This document shows, one piece after another, positions 10,401 through 21,550 of a stretch of DNA of 31,620 bases. Source of the stretch: CAJBLF01 sp964495825 (GTDB lineage Bacteria; Patescibacteriota; Gracilibacteria; Absconditabacterales; Absconditicoccaceae); NCBI GenBank assembly GCA_964495825.1, contig CAZBWI010000014.1:1-31620 (forward strand). The letters run 5' to 3'. The position numbers were made by a program, and so were the translations under genes. A model generated the notes under the pieces. That model searched no databases, was not told the origin of the DNA, and saw only the letters and a program-made list of their open reading frames with translations. The number at the start of each line of letters is the position of its first letter. Positions within the stretch are counted from its first letter, which is position 1.

Positions 10401-12101
10401 AGAGATATCAGTCAAACACCTACATCATGATCATTCGCCTTTACCAACTTCACCAGTATGCCTGTAAATACTTTTACAGGAAGTGTGGTAACTATATCAG
10501 GTATAGAAACATGAATTTGGTGATCTATCACTTTTGTTCCTAGCACTACTTCAGGACGATTGGAAGTTTATTCAGGATGAACCATGGTAAGTTCATGAAC
10601 AACAGGATTACTCATATACAATGGTAATCAGGTAAAAGCGATCGGACAAAGTAGTTCAGGATTCTCTCAAACAGTAACTGGATATATAACTCTAGGATTA
10701 TGAAGCTGAACATTTACTATCACTACAAAATGATCAGATACTACTCCTCCAACAGCTCCTGTACTCACCTATCCACTGAGCTGAGAAGAACTCTTTTTTA
10801 TCACGCGAGAACGAATAGCAGCAACTGATACTTGATCATGAATAGAAGGTTATGTCTATGAAATTGCTGAAGATCCTAACTTCTTGGACATCGTAAACAC
10901 CTGATTTATTGATACTATTACAGGAACTATGGGTTCTCCAAATACTGGATTTAATGCTACGAGTGATACTTTCTATCGAAGAATGCAAGCTAGAGATAGA
11001 GATGGTAATTTTTCTCCACGAAGCAATACTGGAAAATTTGAAGCGATAGATTCTGATGAATGGGAATTTACAACTAAAACACATGCTAATCTCAGAACCT
11101 ATTACGATTCTAATGAAATCACCTTGGAAGGTATAAAATCATGAATATCTCTCCGAGCAAGTATCGATGAAAATGGCATATTATATAAGAATGGAAACGA
11201 TAAATGAACAGGTTCATATATTCAGAATTGAGATAAATTGTATGTTACAGCTAGATCAAGTAATAAATATAATAAAAGTACTTCCACTCTCCTTACTATA
11301 GCCAATAGACAGTTAACATTTACTATTACTACTAAAAGCGAAGATGAATATTGATGTACACTTTCACAAGAAGATAAGGATGCTATACAGTCTATTTTTG
11401 ATACACTCATCACCAATTATTCAGGTACGGAAGATAAATACACTCAATTCTTATATACCATGCAAAGTATGCTTGCTGATGAAATCGATTTTACTAACGA
11501 CTGTAATCTCCAATACTTACAAAATCTTATTCAACAGGAACTTGGTATACAACAAACCACTATTTCTACATGAACACACATTGCACCTAACTGTAAGGAA
11601 TATCAGGTAACATATGATCCTATCACTATGACGTATACATCACCTACCCTTACTACTATCACGTATTTTGCAAATCGTGAAACACTTACTAGATATATCG
11701 ACAGCAAGAATCCAGGCGACTGTCATATCAACACTTACGACATTTCCTCACGAGTATTTACCAATAACGATCCAACAAAGCATATTGCAAGCAATGGAAA
11801 AATTTATGATATCGTTTTGGAGGGAGGCAAATATACCTCTAATACTTTCATCTATAAAAAATATTTCAACAGCATAGCCGAACTCCGCACATATATTGAT
11901 AGGAATAATATGCCGAGCCAGGTATGGAATCATCAAGTAGATACCTCATTCACTCCACAAATGTATATAGCTCCAAATGGCAAAGAATATAAAATATACA
12001 AAACTAACAGAGGATATATGTCGTATAAACTTATGAAAGTACAATATTTTTGAAGCTTATCTGAACTTCAATCCTACATCAGCAAAAATAACCCAAGATA
12101 G
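7479..12101 (+). CDS. Giant exported beta-helix surface protein with the same triplicated C-terminal module
   Basis: A 1540-aa protein read through dozens of TGA=Gly codons, ending at TAG. A hydrophobic segment near residues 26-44 (AFVIFTLAIIGMLWGAS) is a signal peptide or anchor. From about residue 120 to 750 there are many short repeats of the kind NNSxFYNNxxG(I/L), the asparagine-ladder pattern of right-handed parallel beta-helix proteins (pectate-lyase or NosD-like). Then come S/T/G-rich beta domains (about 890-1085) and an Ig/Fn3-like domain beginning DTTPPTAPVLTYP (about 1088). The last 248 residues (from C1293) align along their whole length with the end of the upstream protein. It lies 76 bp downstream of that paralogue and is probably co-transcribed. 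Beta-helix domains often bind or cleave polysaccharide; no catalytic site was identified. Confidence 0.85.
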
Positions 12102-12140
12102 CTCATCATTATTTGATATATAAACAACTATTTTAAAAAA

Positions 12141-12170
12141 AATCTGGTTTCCTCATCACCAGGTTTTTTC
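12141..12170 (+). terminator. Probable bidirectional terminator between the surface-protein unit and nusB
   Basis: The stem ctggt/accag, extended by A-T pairs, has a loop of about 9 nt. It is flanked by T-runs in both directions: ttttttcttttttat on the plus strand and a run of eight T on the minus strand. It lies between the converging ends of the 1540-aa gene and nusB. Confidence 0.6.
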
Positions 12171-12188
12171 TTTTTTATCGGGCAATTA

Positions 12189-12758
12189 TTAATGTACTAT
12201 CTTATGCATTATTCCATTGATTAGTTTCGGTGCTCATTCGTCCGAATAACGCTTTGCAAGCTCAATCATTTCATTCAATAACACTTCTTTGGGTGTATCC
12301 ATCTCCTTCCACTCAGTATACCCAAGCAGAAATATTGCCTGATCCACAGGATCCATCTGTTTATATTCGAATGTCTCAGCAAAATTATTCACCTTTTCTA
12401 CAATTTCTTCAATATATTTTGTAAATTGTATTCCGACTTTTGAAATATAATCGAAATCGATATCCTGATAGTTCCGTTCATCAAAGAAACAGTCTATGAA
12501 GTCTTTAAAATTTTCCAACGTATACATCTTGGTATACATCTTTATCTGTTCCCTGAGTTTCTCTTTCTCTTTTTCATATATGCCTTCGTCAGTCTTGAAG
12601 ATATAATCAATAAAAAGCGATTCGGTAAGTACTTTTTCTTGCAGAAGGAGATTAACAAAAAAACAATGCTGATACAAATAGGAAAGTACTATTTTTCTCG
12701 CATTGATTCTTTGTTTGATATTCATAGTTAATGATAAGGAACTAAAGATCGACTTCAT
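12189..12758 (-). CDS. nusB: Transcription antitermination factor NusB
   Basis: A 189-aa RNA-binding factor that works with NusE (S10) at boxA to prevent early termination of rRNA transcription. The N-terminal INARKIVLSYLYQ matches the NusB opening helix. DPVDQAIFLLGYTEW and PKEVLLNEMIELAKRYSDE match the conserved C-terminal helices. An in-frame TGA at 12234-12236 is read as Gly and followed by APKLINGIMHKIVH, equivalent to the family's SPKFINGILDKI ending; this restores a domain the standard code would remove. An alternative start at 12725 (MNIKQRINARK) is closer to the usual NusB N-terminus. It is the most downstream gene of the minus-strand information block. Confidence 0.92.
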
Positions 12759-12822
12759 TACTTTTATTATTAAGGATTTATGAATTTATTACTTCTTAAT
12801 CCATTAATGCTTAATGTATTTT

Positions 12823-13053
12823 TTATGCATCTACTACCTTATCCTTATTTTTGCTCTTGATAGTCAATACTTGTTTCCCTTTGTAATATCCACAGACTGG
12901 ACATACTCTATGAGCAAGTTTTTTGGCTCCACAATTTTTGCATATAGAAATCTTATGGGTGTCGAGCATCCTATTGATATTGAGTCTTTCCCGGGTGGAA
13001 TGCCTTTGGCGTCCTTTTGCCTGGGAAATTTTCTTTTTTGGTCAGATTGTCAT
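12823..13053 (-). CDS. rpmF: 50S ribosomal protein L32
   Basis: A 76-aa ribosomal protein; codon 4 is TGA (Gly), so under the standard code it would stop after three residues. It begins MTIGPKKKISQAKGRQRH, matching the L32 start in which P-K-K-K is followed by basic residues. It carries the zinc-ribbon pairs C38-K-N-C41 and C51-P-V-C54-G, the Cys4 type of L32. The C-terminus is basic and ends DKVVDA. It lies between nusB and rpmA. The upstream spacer 13054-13148 contains an imperfect inverted repeat, roughly aaactattaaaatg against cattttagttt, of unknown role. Confidence 0.92.
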
Positions 13054-13148
13054 AACTTTTCGAATTAAACTATTAAAATGCTTGGAAGGTTTAGAAGGTT
13101 TTGAACGTTAACATTTTAGTTTATCAACCTTTTAATCTGTAACAATGT

Positions 13149-13421
13149 TTATTTAACTTCTACAATAGTCTTGAGGTATTTTCTTCCATCAAATCTCCCT
13201 ACTTTCTTCTGTTTGAAGACAACAGTTCCGTCGACTTTAGCATGAATAGAAAAATCACTACCCAAATAGGTATTCTTTCCACATTCATATTTGGATCATT
13301 TTTGTCTGATAATAATATTGCCTGCAACAGCTTTTTGTCCTCCAAACACTTTGACTCAACGATACTTTGGTTTTGAGTCCCTAAGGTTCTTTGCCGATCA
13401 ACCGGCCTTTTTGTGTGCCAT
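13149..13421 (-). CDS. rpmA: 50S ribosomal protein L27
   Basis: A 90-aa ribosomal protein starting MAHKKAGGSAKN, in which the second glycine of the GG pair is TGA. VKVFGGQKAVAGNIIIRQKG and FSIHAKVDGTVVF match the L27 core. Two further glycines (YRGVK and RQKGSK) are also TGA, so three universally placed glycines depend on recoding. The start needs no N-terminal processing (no Firmicutes-type extension). It is followed at a 95-bp distance by rpmF. rplU (L21), the usual partner of rpmA, is not next to it. The spacer to rpoC (13422-13524, 103 bp) holds nothing I recognise. Confidence 0.95.
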
Positions 13422-13524
13422 CTGTTAACGTAACTAATAGTAAAAATATGAGGCATATAATGCAACGGGGTTGTATATAGTTATTTCCCTACTGTTTTCA
13501 AGTTATTCATAATGAATTATATCT

Positions 13525-16500
13525 TTATTCCTGGATATCAATTCTATGTTCTTTTCTGTAGATCTCACCGACCGGTAATAATCTTCAGATGATGACGTTG
13601 GATTTGAGATCAGAAAGCTTATCGATAGATCCCTTGAGTGATGATGCTACCATTACTCTGATTGTCTCCTGGAACGAAGCTGCAGAGAGCCATGAATCCG
13701 TCTCTTTGGCAATATTCGTCAGTCCAAGTGCCAATCTCTTTCCTTTCGCAGGTTTTTTTCCTTCCTTTTCGAGAGCTTCATTGACCTTGATAAATTCTTC
13801 GTATTTGACATAAGTTCCTGGAATGAAGCTACTATTCCCTGAATCTTCTATAAACACTTTGGAGAACAATTGCTTTACGACTACTTCGATATGTTTATCA
13901 TTCAGATCCTGTCCTTGAGATCCATAGACTTTTTTGATTTCGCGGATAATATATTTCTGTGCTTCTAGATCACCTACGATATCCTTATATTCTTTGATAG
14001 ATAATGCTCCCGTCGTCAGAATTTCTCCTTTGAAGACTTCTTCTCCGTCTTTTTTGATCGGATTGAGTCCAGTGATGGATTTCACATATTCTTCTTGAAT
14101 ACCTAGAACCATATGATCTGTTTTCATTTCAAGTACTTTACCACCTTCTTTGACTTTGAGCTTACTTTTTCCTTTTGATGCAAATATTCATCCCTTTTTT
14201 ATTTCTTCACCCTTTTTGACATCGAATTTGTATCAAGGTTTGAGTAGATAAGTTTTTTTCTGATATTCAGAAACAACTTTTACATATCTAATCTTATTTG
14301 CTTCATAGAAAAATACCTTTCCATCAAACGGTGCAATAATTGCAGGAGTTTTTGGATCTCTCACTTCGAACAATTGTTTTACTCTATCTATACCTTGTGT
14401 CTGTTCTCATCATTTTGCGACTCCTCCTTCATGGAATGTATCAAGCGTCAATTGTGTTGATGGTTCTCCTATAGATTGTGCAGCAATGATTCCTACCGGC
14501 ACTCCCACTTCTACCATTTTTCTCGTAGAAAGATCTGTTCCATAACATTTCTGACAAATACCACTAATGCTATGACACACCAATGGCGTTCTAACTTTCA
14601 CTTCTTCTACTTCTATATCTTTGAGTAGTTGGATATTCTCCTTATCCAAAAGATCATCTTTTCTTAAAATAACATTTTTATTGTTATCCAACACATCTTC
14701 TGCAAGTACTCTTCCACTAATAAGGGTATAAAAATTCTCTCATTTAAGTTCTGATTCTTGTCTATTGAATATAACATATGAATCAGTGCCACAATCATGT
14801 TCTCTAATAATTACTTCCTGTGAAGCATCACAGAGTTTTCTTGTAAGATATCATGATTCAGCAGTTCTCAACGCCGTATCAGCTTTTCCTTTTCTTCATG
14901 CATGCGCAGAGATGAAATATTCGATAGGTCTCAATCATTCCACAAATGAGTTCTTGATTGGTAATTCAATAATCTCTCCTTGCGGATTGACAACTAGACC
15001 TTTCATACCTGCAATCTGCGTCATATGTGTTTGTGATCATCTCGCTCAAGAATCAACCATAGTATAGAGATCTTGTCCTGGTCAAGTAATTGATTTTAGA
15101 CTATCTTCGATCTTTTTCTTTGTATCACTTCGGATCTTTACGATAAACCTATGTTTTTCCTCTTCTGAGAAAAATCCCTTGAAATAATATTTATATACTT
15201 CATTTGCTTTGAGATCTCCTTGTTTTAATTCATCCTCCTTTTCTTTTGGCACTTTCATATCAAGGATATTAACTGATGTAGATCAAAGCGTTGCATACTT
15301 AAATCAAAGATCTTTGATATCATCAGCTACACGCACGGTTGTCTGCATATCATATTCATCGAAAATCCTACTTAATAATTTCTTAAGATCCTTGTTTTTG
15401 AGTTTAGTGTTTATAAACCTTACTTTTTCTGGAAGAATAGAATTGAAAATGACTCTTCCTACAGTTGTCTCGATCGGTTCGTTGTTATAATTCAGAATAA
15501 TTTTATCTTTTACAAAGATCTCTCCGTTAGCATAACTTTCAAGTACATTGTCTATAGTTGAAAAAATACCAGCCGTTGGTTTCTGTTTTCGTTCTTCTTC
15601 GGTGCGGTATTGTGGTGTCCTTGTATCATAAAAATCTGTAAGATAATATGCTCAAAGCACCATATCTTGTGAATGTGCGATAGTTGGCTCTCAGGATCCT
15701 GGTTTCAAAATATTTTTGTCAGCAGCAATAAGTTCTCTTGCTTCTTTTTGTGCTTCATCAGAAATAGGGAGATGTACTGCCATCTGGTCTCAATCAAAAT
15801 CGGCATTGAAAGAAGGACATACTAGAGGATGTATTCTGATTGTTTTTCCTGGCATCAATTTAATTTTAAATGCCTCAATAGATAATCTATGCAGTGTCGG
15901 TGCACGATTGAGTAACACATATTTATCTTTGATTACTTCCTCAAGGAATTTCAATGCTAATGGAGATTCTTCCTTGATGAGCTTCTCTGCTTGTTTAGGC
16001 GTATAGACGATTTTTTTCTCTATCAGTTTACCAATAATAAATGGCGTAAACATCTTGACCGCGATATAGATTGGCAATCAACATTCGTTCAATTTCAATT
16101 CAGGTCATACCGTAATAATTGACCTTCCTGAATAATCTACTCTCTTTCCAAGCAGGTTCTTTCTAAAGATACCTTCTTTTCCAGAAAGCATATCTGATAA
16201 TGATTTGAATACTTTGATACCTGCACCACTGGTTCCTGCTGCACCAGACTTTTCTCCAATCAATAGATTATTTACAGATTCCTGCAAGAGTCTGATCTCG
16301 TTTTTCTTAACGACATCAGGCATCCCTACCTGGATCATTTTTTTTAATCTGATATTTCTCATCAGTACGCGCCTATAGAAAAGATTGACGTCAGATGATG
16401 CAAATTTACCTCCTTCTAATTGGACTACCGGCCTCAAATCAGGAGGTATGACTGGCAATTTTCTGATTACCATATTTTCTGGCTTCACACCAGAGACATG

Positions 16501-17343
16501 TAAATTGATCAGTAATTTTATCAATGAAATAAGTTTTTTCCTCTGTTCTTCAGATTTCGTTTCTTTGAATATTTGGATATTTTTTTTGATCTCCTTTTCT
16601 ACATCAATATTCTGAAGCATCTTCAAGATAGCTTCTGGACCTGATTGGAAAACAACAAGATCTGAAAATCTAGAGAAAATATTTCTAAAATCATTCTCAA
16701 AGATAGTTGATCATACATCCAAATCAGATACAATAGATTTTATCCTATTAAATTCTTTTTCTAAAGCATCTTTGTTATCATTAAACAGTTTTTCTAATTC
16801 CCTGAGTTTTTTTTGATTGTCTTTTTCTTTTTCTATCTCTTCCTTATATAAGGTTTCAAGCTCCTTAATTTTGTTATCAAAATCTGATTTCACTTTTTCC
16901 TTAATTTTCTTTTCAAAATCTTTATCCAATTTTTGGACCATAATATATTTCACGAAACTCAATACTTTGTCTATCTCGTTAGAAGAAAGTCCTAATAATT
17001 GATTAACTCCTCCCGAAGGACTTGCTTTGTACCGTGCATGCAATACTGGAACCGCTAATTCTATATGTCCCATTCTTGACCTTCTGACTCTTGAACTCGT
17101 AACTTCTACTCCACATCTTTCACATACAATTCACTTATATCTTACTCCTTTATATTTTCCACAGCTACATTCATAATTTTTTACTGGTCAAAAAATAGAT
17201 TCACAAAAAAGTCATCCTTGCTTAGGTTTTCATGTTCTATAATTCACTGTGTCAGGATTATCTACTACTCCGTGTGACCACTTCTCTATATCTTCCATAG
17301 ATGCGAGTCTCACAATCAATCACTCGAATTTTGTTTTGTTCAT
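13525..17343 (-). CDS. rpoC: DNA-directed RNA polymerase subunit beta' (RpoC)
   Basis: A 1272-aa catalytic subunit of RNA polymerase. The N-terminal zinc site is ECSCGKYKG...CERCG, followed by SRMGHIELAVP. The clamp and lid region has LPVIPPDLRPVVQLEGG and KNLLGKRVDYSGRSIITV. The active-site motif NADFDGDQMAVHLP carries the three Mg-binding aspartates (D515, D517, D519). The second zinc cluster CHSISGICQKCYG and the trigger-loop region GIIAAQSIGEPSTQLTLDTFH follow. The C-terminus SNVIIGRLLPVGEIY matches the family. The start ATG at 17343 gives MNKTKFEGLIVRLAS. Many TGA codons occur, including the NADFDGD glycine. It lies 115 bp downstream of rpoB, the usual order. Confidence 0.98.
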
Positions 17344-17458
17344 ACTACTATGCTTAGTAAGAAAATAAATATTTTAGACTCAAGATACTAGATTCAGGAT
17401 ACAAAAACTGTGTAGTTATCATGAATCATGCATTGTGGATCGTGCATCAAATAGCTTA

Positions 17459-20400
17459 TTATTCAAGTTCTCCGAAGTCTTCCATCTCTTGAATCACATT
17501 ATCGATAATTTCTTCTTTTTCTTGTCCGATATCTTCTTCTATTATGGTCTCCTCTCCTTCTCCGGCAATCGTGCTCTTCATAACACCAGAGAGTCCAAGA
17601 TTAATAATTTTTTTGATTCTATCCTCTTGAACAATCTCCAATTCTTCTACCGTCAACGGCTCTACATTTTGACAAAGCCCCTTGAAGAGATAAGTAACTA
17701 AGTTGAATGATTCAGGTAAACCACCAATCTTTGGTTTCTGACCCTTAATAATGGATTCATATAATTTATTTCTTCCTATAACATCATCTGATTTTACCGT
17801 AAGCATCTCTTGTAAGGTATATACTGCTGAATATGCTTCCAATGCCCATACTTCCATCTCTCCGAACCTCTGACCTCCTTGTCTGGATTTTCCTCAGAGT
17901 GGCTGCTGGGTGATCAATGAGTATGGTCCTACTGCTCTCGCATGGATCTTGTCTTCGACCATGTGGACGAGCTTAAGGATATGCATGTATCCTACGGTAA
18001 CTTTCTGATCATATTTTGTTCCATTCTCTCCATTGTAGATATCAAATTTCAAATCATCAAATCCACACATCTTGGTAAATTCCGTTAGATCCTCAGATGA
18101 AAATTTGGAGAATGTAGGAACTGCAAAATTAACGCCGAAATATTTTGCAACAAATCAAAGCTGTGATTCAAACAACTGTCCCATGTTCATACGAGAGATA
18201 ACTCCGAGCGGATTTAATACTACATCGACCGGTTTACCATCCTTAGTAAATGGCATATCCTCTTCAGGGACAACTATTGAAATAATACCTTTATTTCCAT
18301 GTTTTCCTGCTAATTTATCTCCGACCTCAATTTTTCTTGTGCTTGCTACATATACTTTGATCTTTTTTCTTACTCCTGCCATCAGATTATCTCCTTTCTT
18401 TGCATCAAGGATAACTACATCGATAACTTTTCCTTCGCTACTTCCTGATGGTACATATAATGATGTATCTTTTACATTTTTTGATTTATCTCCAAAAATT
18501 GCTTGAATCAATTTTTCTTCTGGTGTCAATTCTCCTTCAGATTTCGGAGTAATTTTACCTATCAGAATATCTCATCATTTTACGATGGAACCGATCCTAA
18601 CGACTCCGTCATCATCTAAATTTTTCAACTTGATCATAGATACTCACGGAATATCGTTGGTCGTCTCTTCAGGTCCAAGCTTAGTATCTGCAACCTCAAT
18701 CTCATATTCTTCGATTTGGATAGAAGTTAATTCATCATCTTTTACCAGTCTCTGAGAAATAACGATCGCGTCTTCATAGTTATATCACTTCCATGGCATA
18801 AACGCAACTCTCAGATTCTTTCCTAATGCCATCTCTCCATTGACAGAACATGGTCATTCTGCAAGCAGATCACCTTTTTTGACCTTTTGTCCTAATGATA
18901 CTCTAGGTACTTGAGTAATACATGTCTTACTATTTGATCTTGCAAACACTATAAGAGGATATTCTTTGATACCTGTCTTGTATTTGACTTTCACTCTTTT
19001 CCCATCTACATAGACCACTTCTCCTTCTGCTTCTGCCTTAATTACTGCATGTGTCATCTGTACAATATCTCTTTCAAGACCTGTACCAACCAATGGTGCA
19101 TCGTTCTTAAGCAATGGCAATGCCTGTCTTTGCTGGTTAGTCGCGATAGAAGCACGAACGGCATCATTATGATCTACAAATGGTATCAATGAAGTATTTG
19201 GTGAGAATATCTGTGATGGATTGACGTCGATATGAGTAATATCTCCGACATGGAACATTCCCATTTCATTGAATTGTCTAGCAGCTACACGAACATCTAC
19301 AATATTATTGTAAGCGTCTATAGGTGTTGTAGCATCTGCAATACAAAATTTTTCATCTAATTCAGGAGAAATATATTCAATTTCATCAGTAAAAAATGGT
19401 TTAACTGTTATCATGCTTCCAAGTTTTCCATACATTTTTTCTATTTCTTTTGCTGCCTTTTCGTCGATATAATGATCTTCCTTCACAATAATTGTTTTAA
19501 GCTGTTTACCTTTGGCGTCTAATGCATAAATATTACGATGAGCTATTCTATTTACCAACATTTCTTTTTTTGGAGGAACTTCACGATGAATCTTGAGTGC
19601 TGGTGTTTCAAGGAATCCTTCATCATTCACACGAGAATATAATGATTGATAAATAACAAGTCCAATATTCTGTCCTTCTGGTGTTTCGATAGGACATATC
19701 CTTCCATAATGAGATGGATGCACATCACGCACTTCGAATTTAGCTGTTTCTCTCTTGAGACCTCCAGGTCCAAGAGCAGTGATTCTTCTCTTGTGTTCAA
19801 TCTCTGACAATGGATTGATCTGGTCTAAAAATTGTGATAATTGTGATGTCGCGAAAAAGCTCTTGATTGCATTGTCTATGATTTTGAAATTTACAAGATC
19901 CGTGATCTTCAATGGACTCTCCAAATTTAAAATAGAAAGTTTTCCTTTGATGCTCTTTACAAATTTTCTCATGACTGGCTGAAGATGAGCATAGAGAATT
20001 TCTCCCATAGATCTGATACGCTTATTGGAAAGATGATCAGAATCATCCGTATAATATCCTTTTTTGAAATTTGAAATATTAAATAAATACTTGAGTGCAG
20101 CAACCAAATCTTCACCATCAAAAATATTTGCTACATCACTATCCAATGGTTTCTTGATACCAAGTTTTGCATTCAATTTTCTCCTTGCAATCCTTCCCAT
20201 AAAAATCCTTTCGACAGACAAGAACTGACTCTTGATATAATTGAGTGCACTCTCCTGATCAATCAATTCTCCTGGTCTTACCTTATTGTATACAAATTCA
20301 GCTGCAGATAATGCATCAGTCGTAGTATCCTTTTTGAGAGTTGCTTCTAGATAATTAAAATCTTCTTCATCAAATGTATCCTTAAACACTTCTCTGATAC

Positions 20401-21205
20401 TTTCATCAGTTTCGAGGCCGAAAATCCTAAGTAATGTCGTAATAGGGAATTTTCTGGATTTATTTATTCTCGCTACTACCACTCCAGATTTTTCTACCTG
20501 CACCTCCAATCGAGGACCATTTTCTGGGATAACTTTGAATGAATATCTAAAATCTTTTTTAGTAAAAAATATACCATATGATCTGATGATCTGTGATATA
20601 ATAACTCTTTCAACTCCATTGATAATATACGAAGCTGATGGTGTCATAAGTGGCAAGATACCAATATTTGCACGTTTGCTAAAGAGTGTCTTCTCAGTTT
20701 TTTTCTTTCCTTCTTCTCCACGAACCTCGTTTAATTTCACTTTACCAGTAATAATACCGCCATAGGTTAATTCTTTTTTCTTACAAGTCTTCACATCATC
20801 AATAGGATCAGAAATCTTAATATCATCGATCTCTACGTACATTTTTTCTCCAGCAATATCCCAAACAGGATTGATGCTATCAAAGAGTTTGTTGATGTAT
20901 TTTTTAATAAAATCCTCATATCCTCTTTTTTGCAAATCAAGCAAATCAGGAAATCCTGCAAATTTTTTGGGACTGCGCAAAAAAACTCTATTCCCTTCCC
21001 TATAAAAATTTTTGAAGAGTTCAGGTATTTTAACGGTTTTCTCTGATTTATTGATCGCTTTGATCGGCTTATTTACTGTTGCACTAGATGTCTTTTCTAC
21101 CTTACTCTTTAGTGTAGCCTTTGCTGATGTACTCATATTCTTCACTACTGGTTTCTTGGTTGTTTTTGTTTCCTTTTTCTTTTGAGAAGCTTTTTTTGTT
21201 GTCAT
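17459..21205 (-). CDS. rpoB: DNA-directed RNA polymerase subunit beta (RpoB)
   Basis: A 1248-aa RNA polymerase subunit. FFATSQLSQFLDQINPLSE, HKRRITALGPGGLKRE and HYGRICPIETPEGQNIGLV mark the rifampicin-binding region. GEMALGKNLRVAFMPWKGYNYEDAI and GDKLAGKHGNKGIIS mark the C-terminal catalytic half. EVWALEAYSA near the C-terminus is conserved. The first ~65 residues form a Lys/Thr/Ala-rich extension before the usual start (NFYREGNRVFLRSPKKF). Met24 is an alternative start, which would shorten this tail. The first 783 codons contain no TGA, although about 41 glycines are encoded there; the rest has at least six. In the position equivalent to E. coli Ser531 this protein has Thr. Confidence 0.98.
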
Positions 21206-21297
21206 ACGGTTATCTGTGATAAGAAAATAAACGATGAATATGATCTATGCCATTAAAAATCTTTCCTTCAAAAACAAAAAAACATTCAAAAACCAGG

Positions 21298-21453
21298 TTA
21301 TGGTCTTTGAACGGTTAGTTGTTTTCTTCATTTTCTTCTCCTTCTACTCAATAATGCCCTTCATGATGCTGTCTGCATTCTCTCCCTAAATCCATGTTTG
21401 GTTATTCTCTTGGTTCGAGAATATTTTCTCACCCTCCTTAATTTGCTCGCCAT
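21298..21453 (-). CDS. rpmH: 50S ribosomal protein L34
   Basis: A 51-aa highly basic protein. HGFRERMQTASGRALLSRRRRKGRKQL matches the L34 core (HGFRARMATKNGRKVLARRRAKGRKRL in the family). Two glycines of that core are TGA codons (ASGR and RKGRK), so the standard code would destroy it. The start gives MASKLRRVRKYSRTKRITK, longer and less conserved than the usual short N-terminus; an internal start is not obvious. It sits between the S6-S18 gene and rpoB, unlike the common dnaA-rpmH-rnpA context. The spacer 21454-21550 holds an 8-bp inverted repeat (actaacaa/ttgttagt) of unclear role. Confidence 0.88.
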
Positions 21454-21550
21454 AATACTATACTGTTAAGTGGTAAATTTCTTTGATTCGACTAACAACT
21501 GATAACTAATAGGTAGAAACTATTTTCTAAGTAATTGTTAGTTTGTCACT

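Noticed and set aside
4718..12101. A region of broken genes or pseudogenes with many TGA stops
   Set aside because: Only TGA interrupts the two frames; there is no TAA or TAG in frame and no frameshift, and paired C-terminal regions are conserved. Recoding explains it, not decay.
13054..13148. A regulatory RNA between rpmA and rpmF
   Set aside because: The inverted repeat is imperfect, has a loop of about 30 nt and no T-run; it could be chance in AT-rich sequence.
17459..21205. rpoB split into three separate ORFs
   Set aside because: The fragments share one frame and are joined by TGA codons at conserved glycines.
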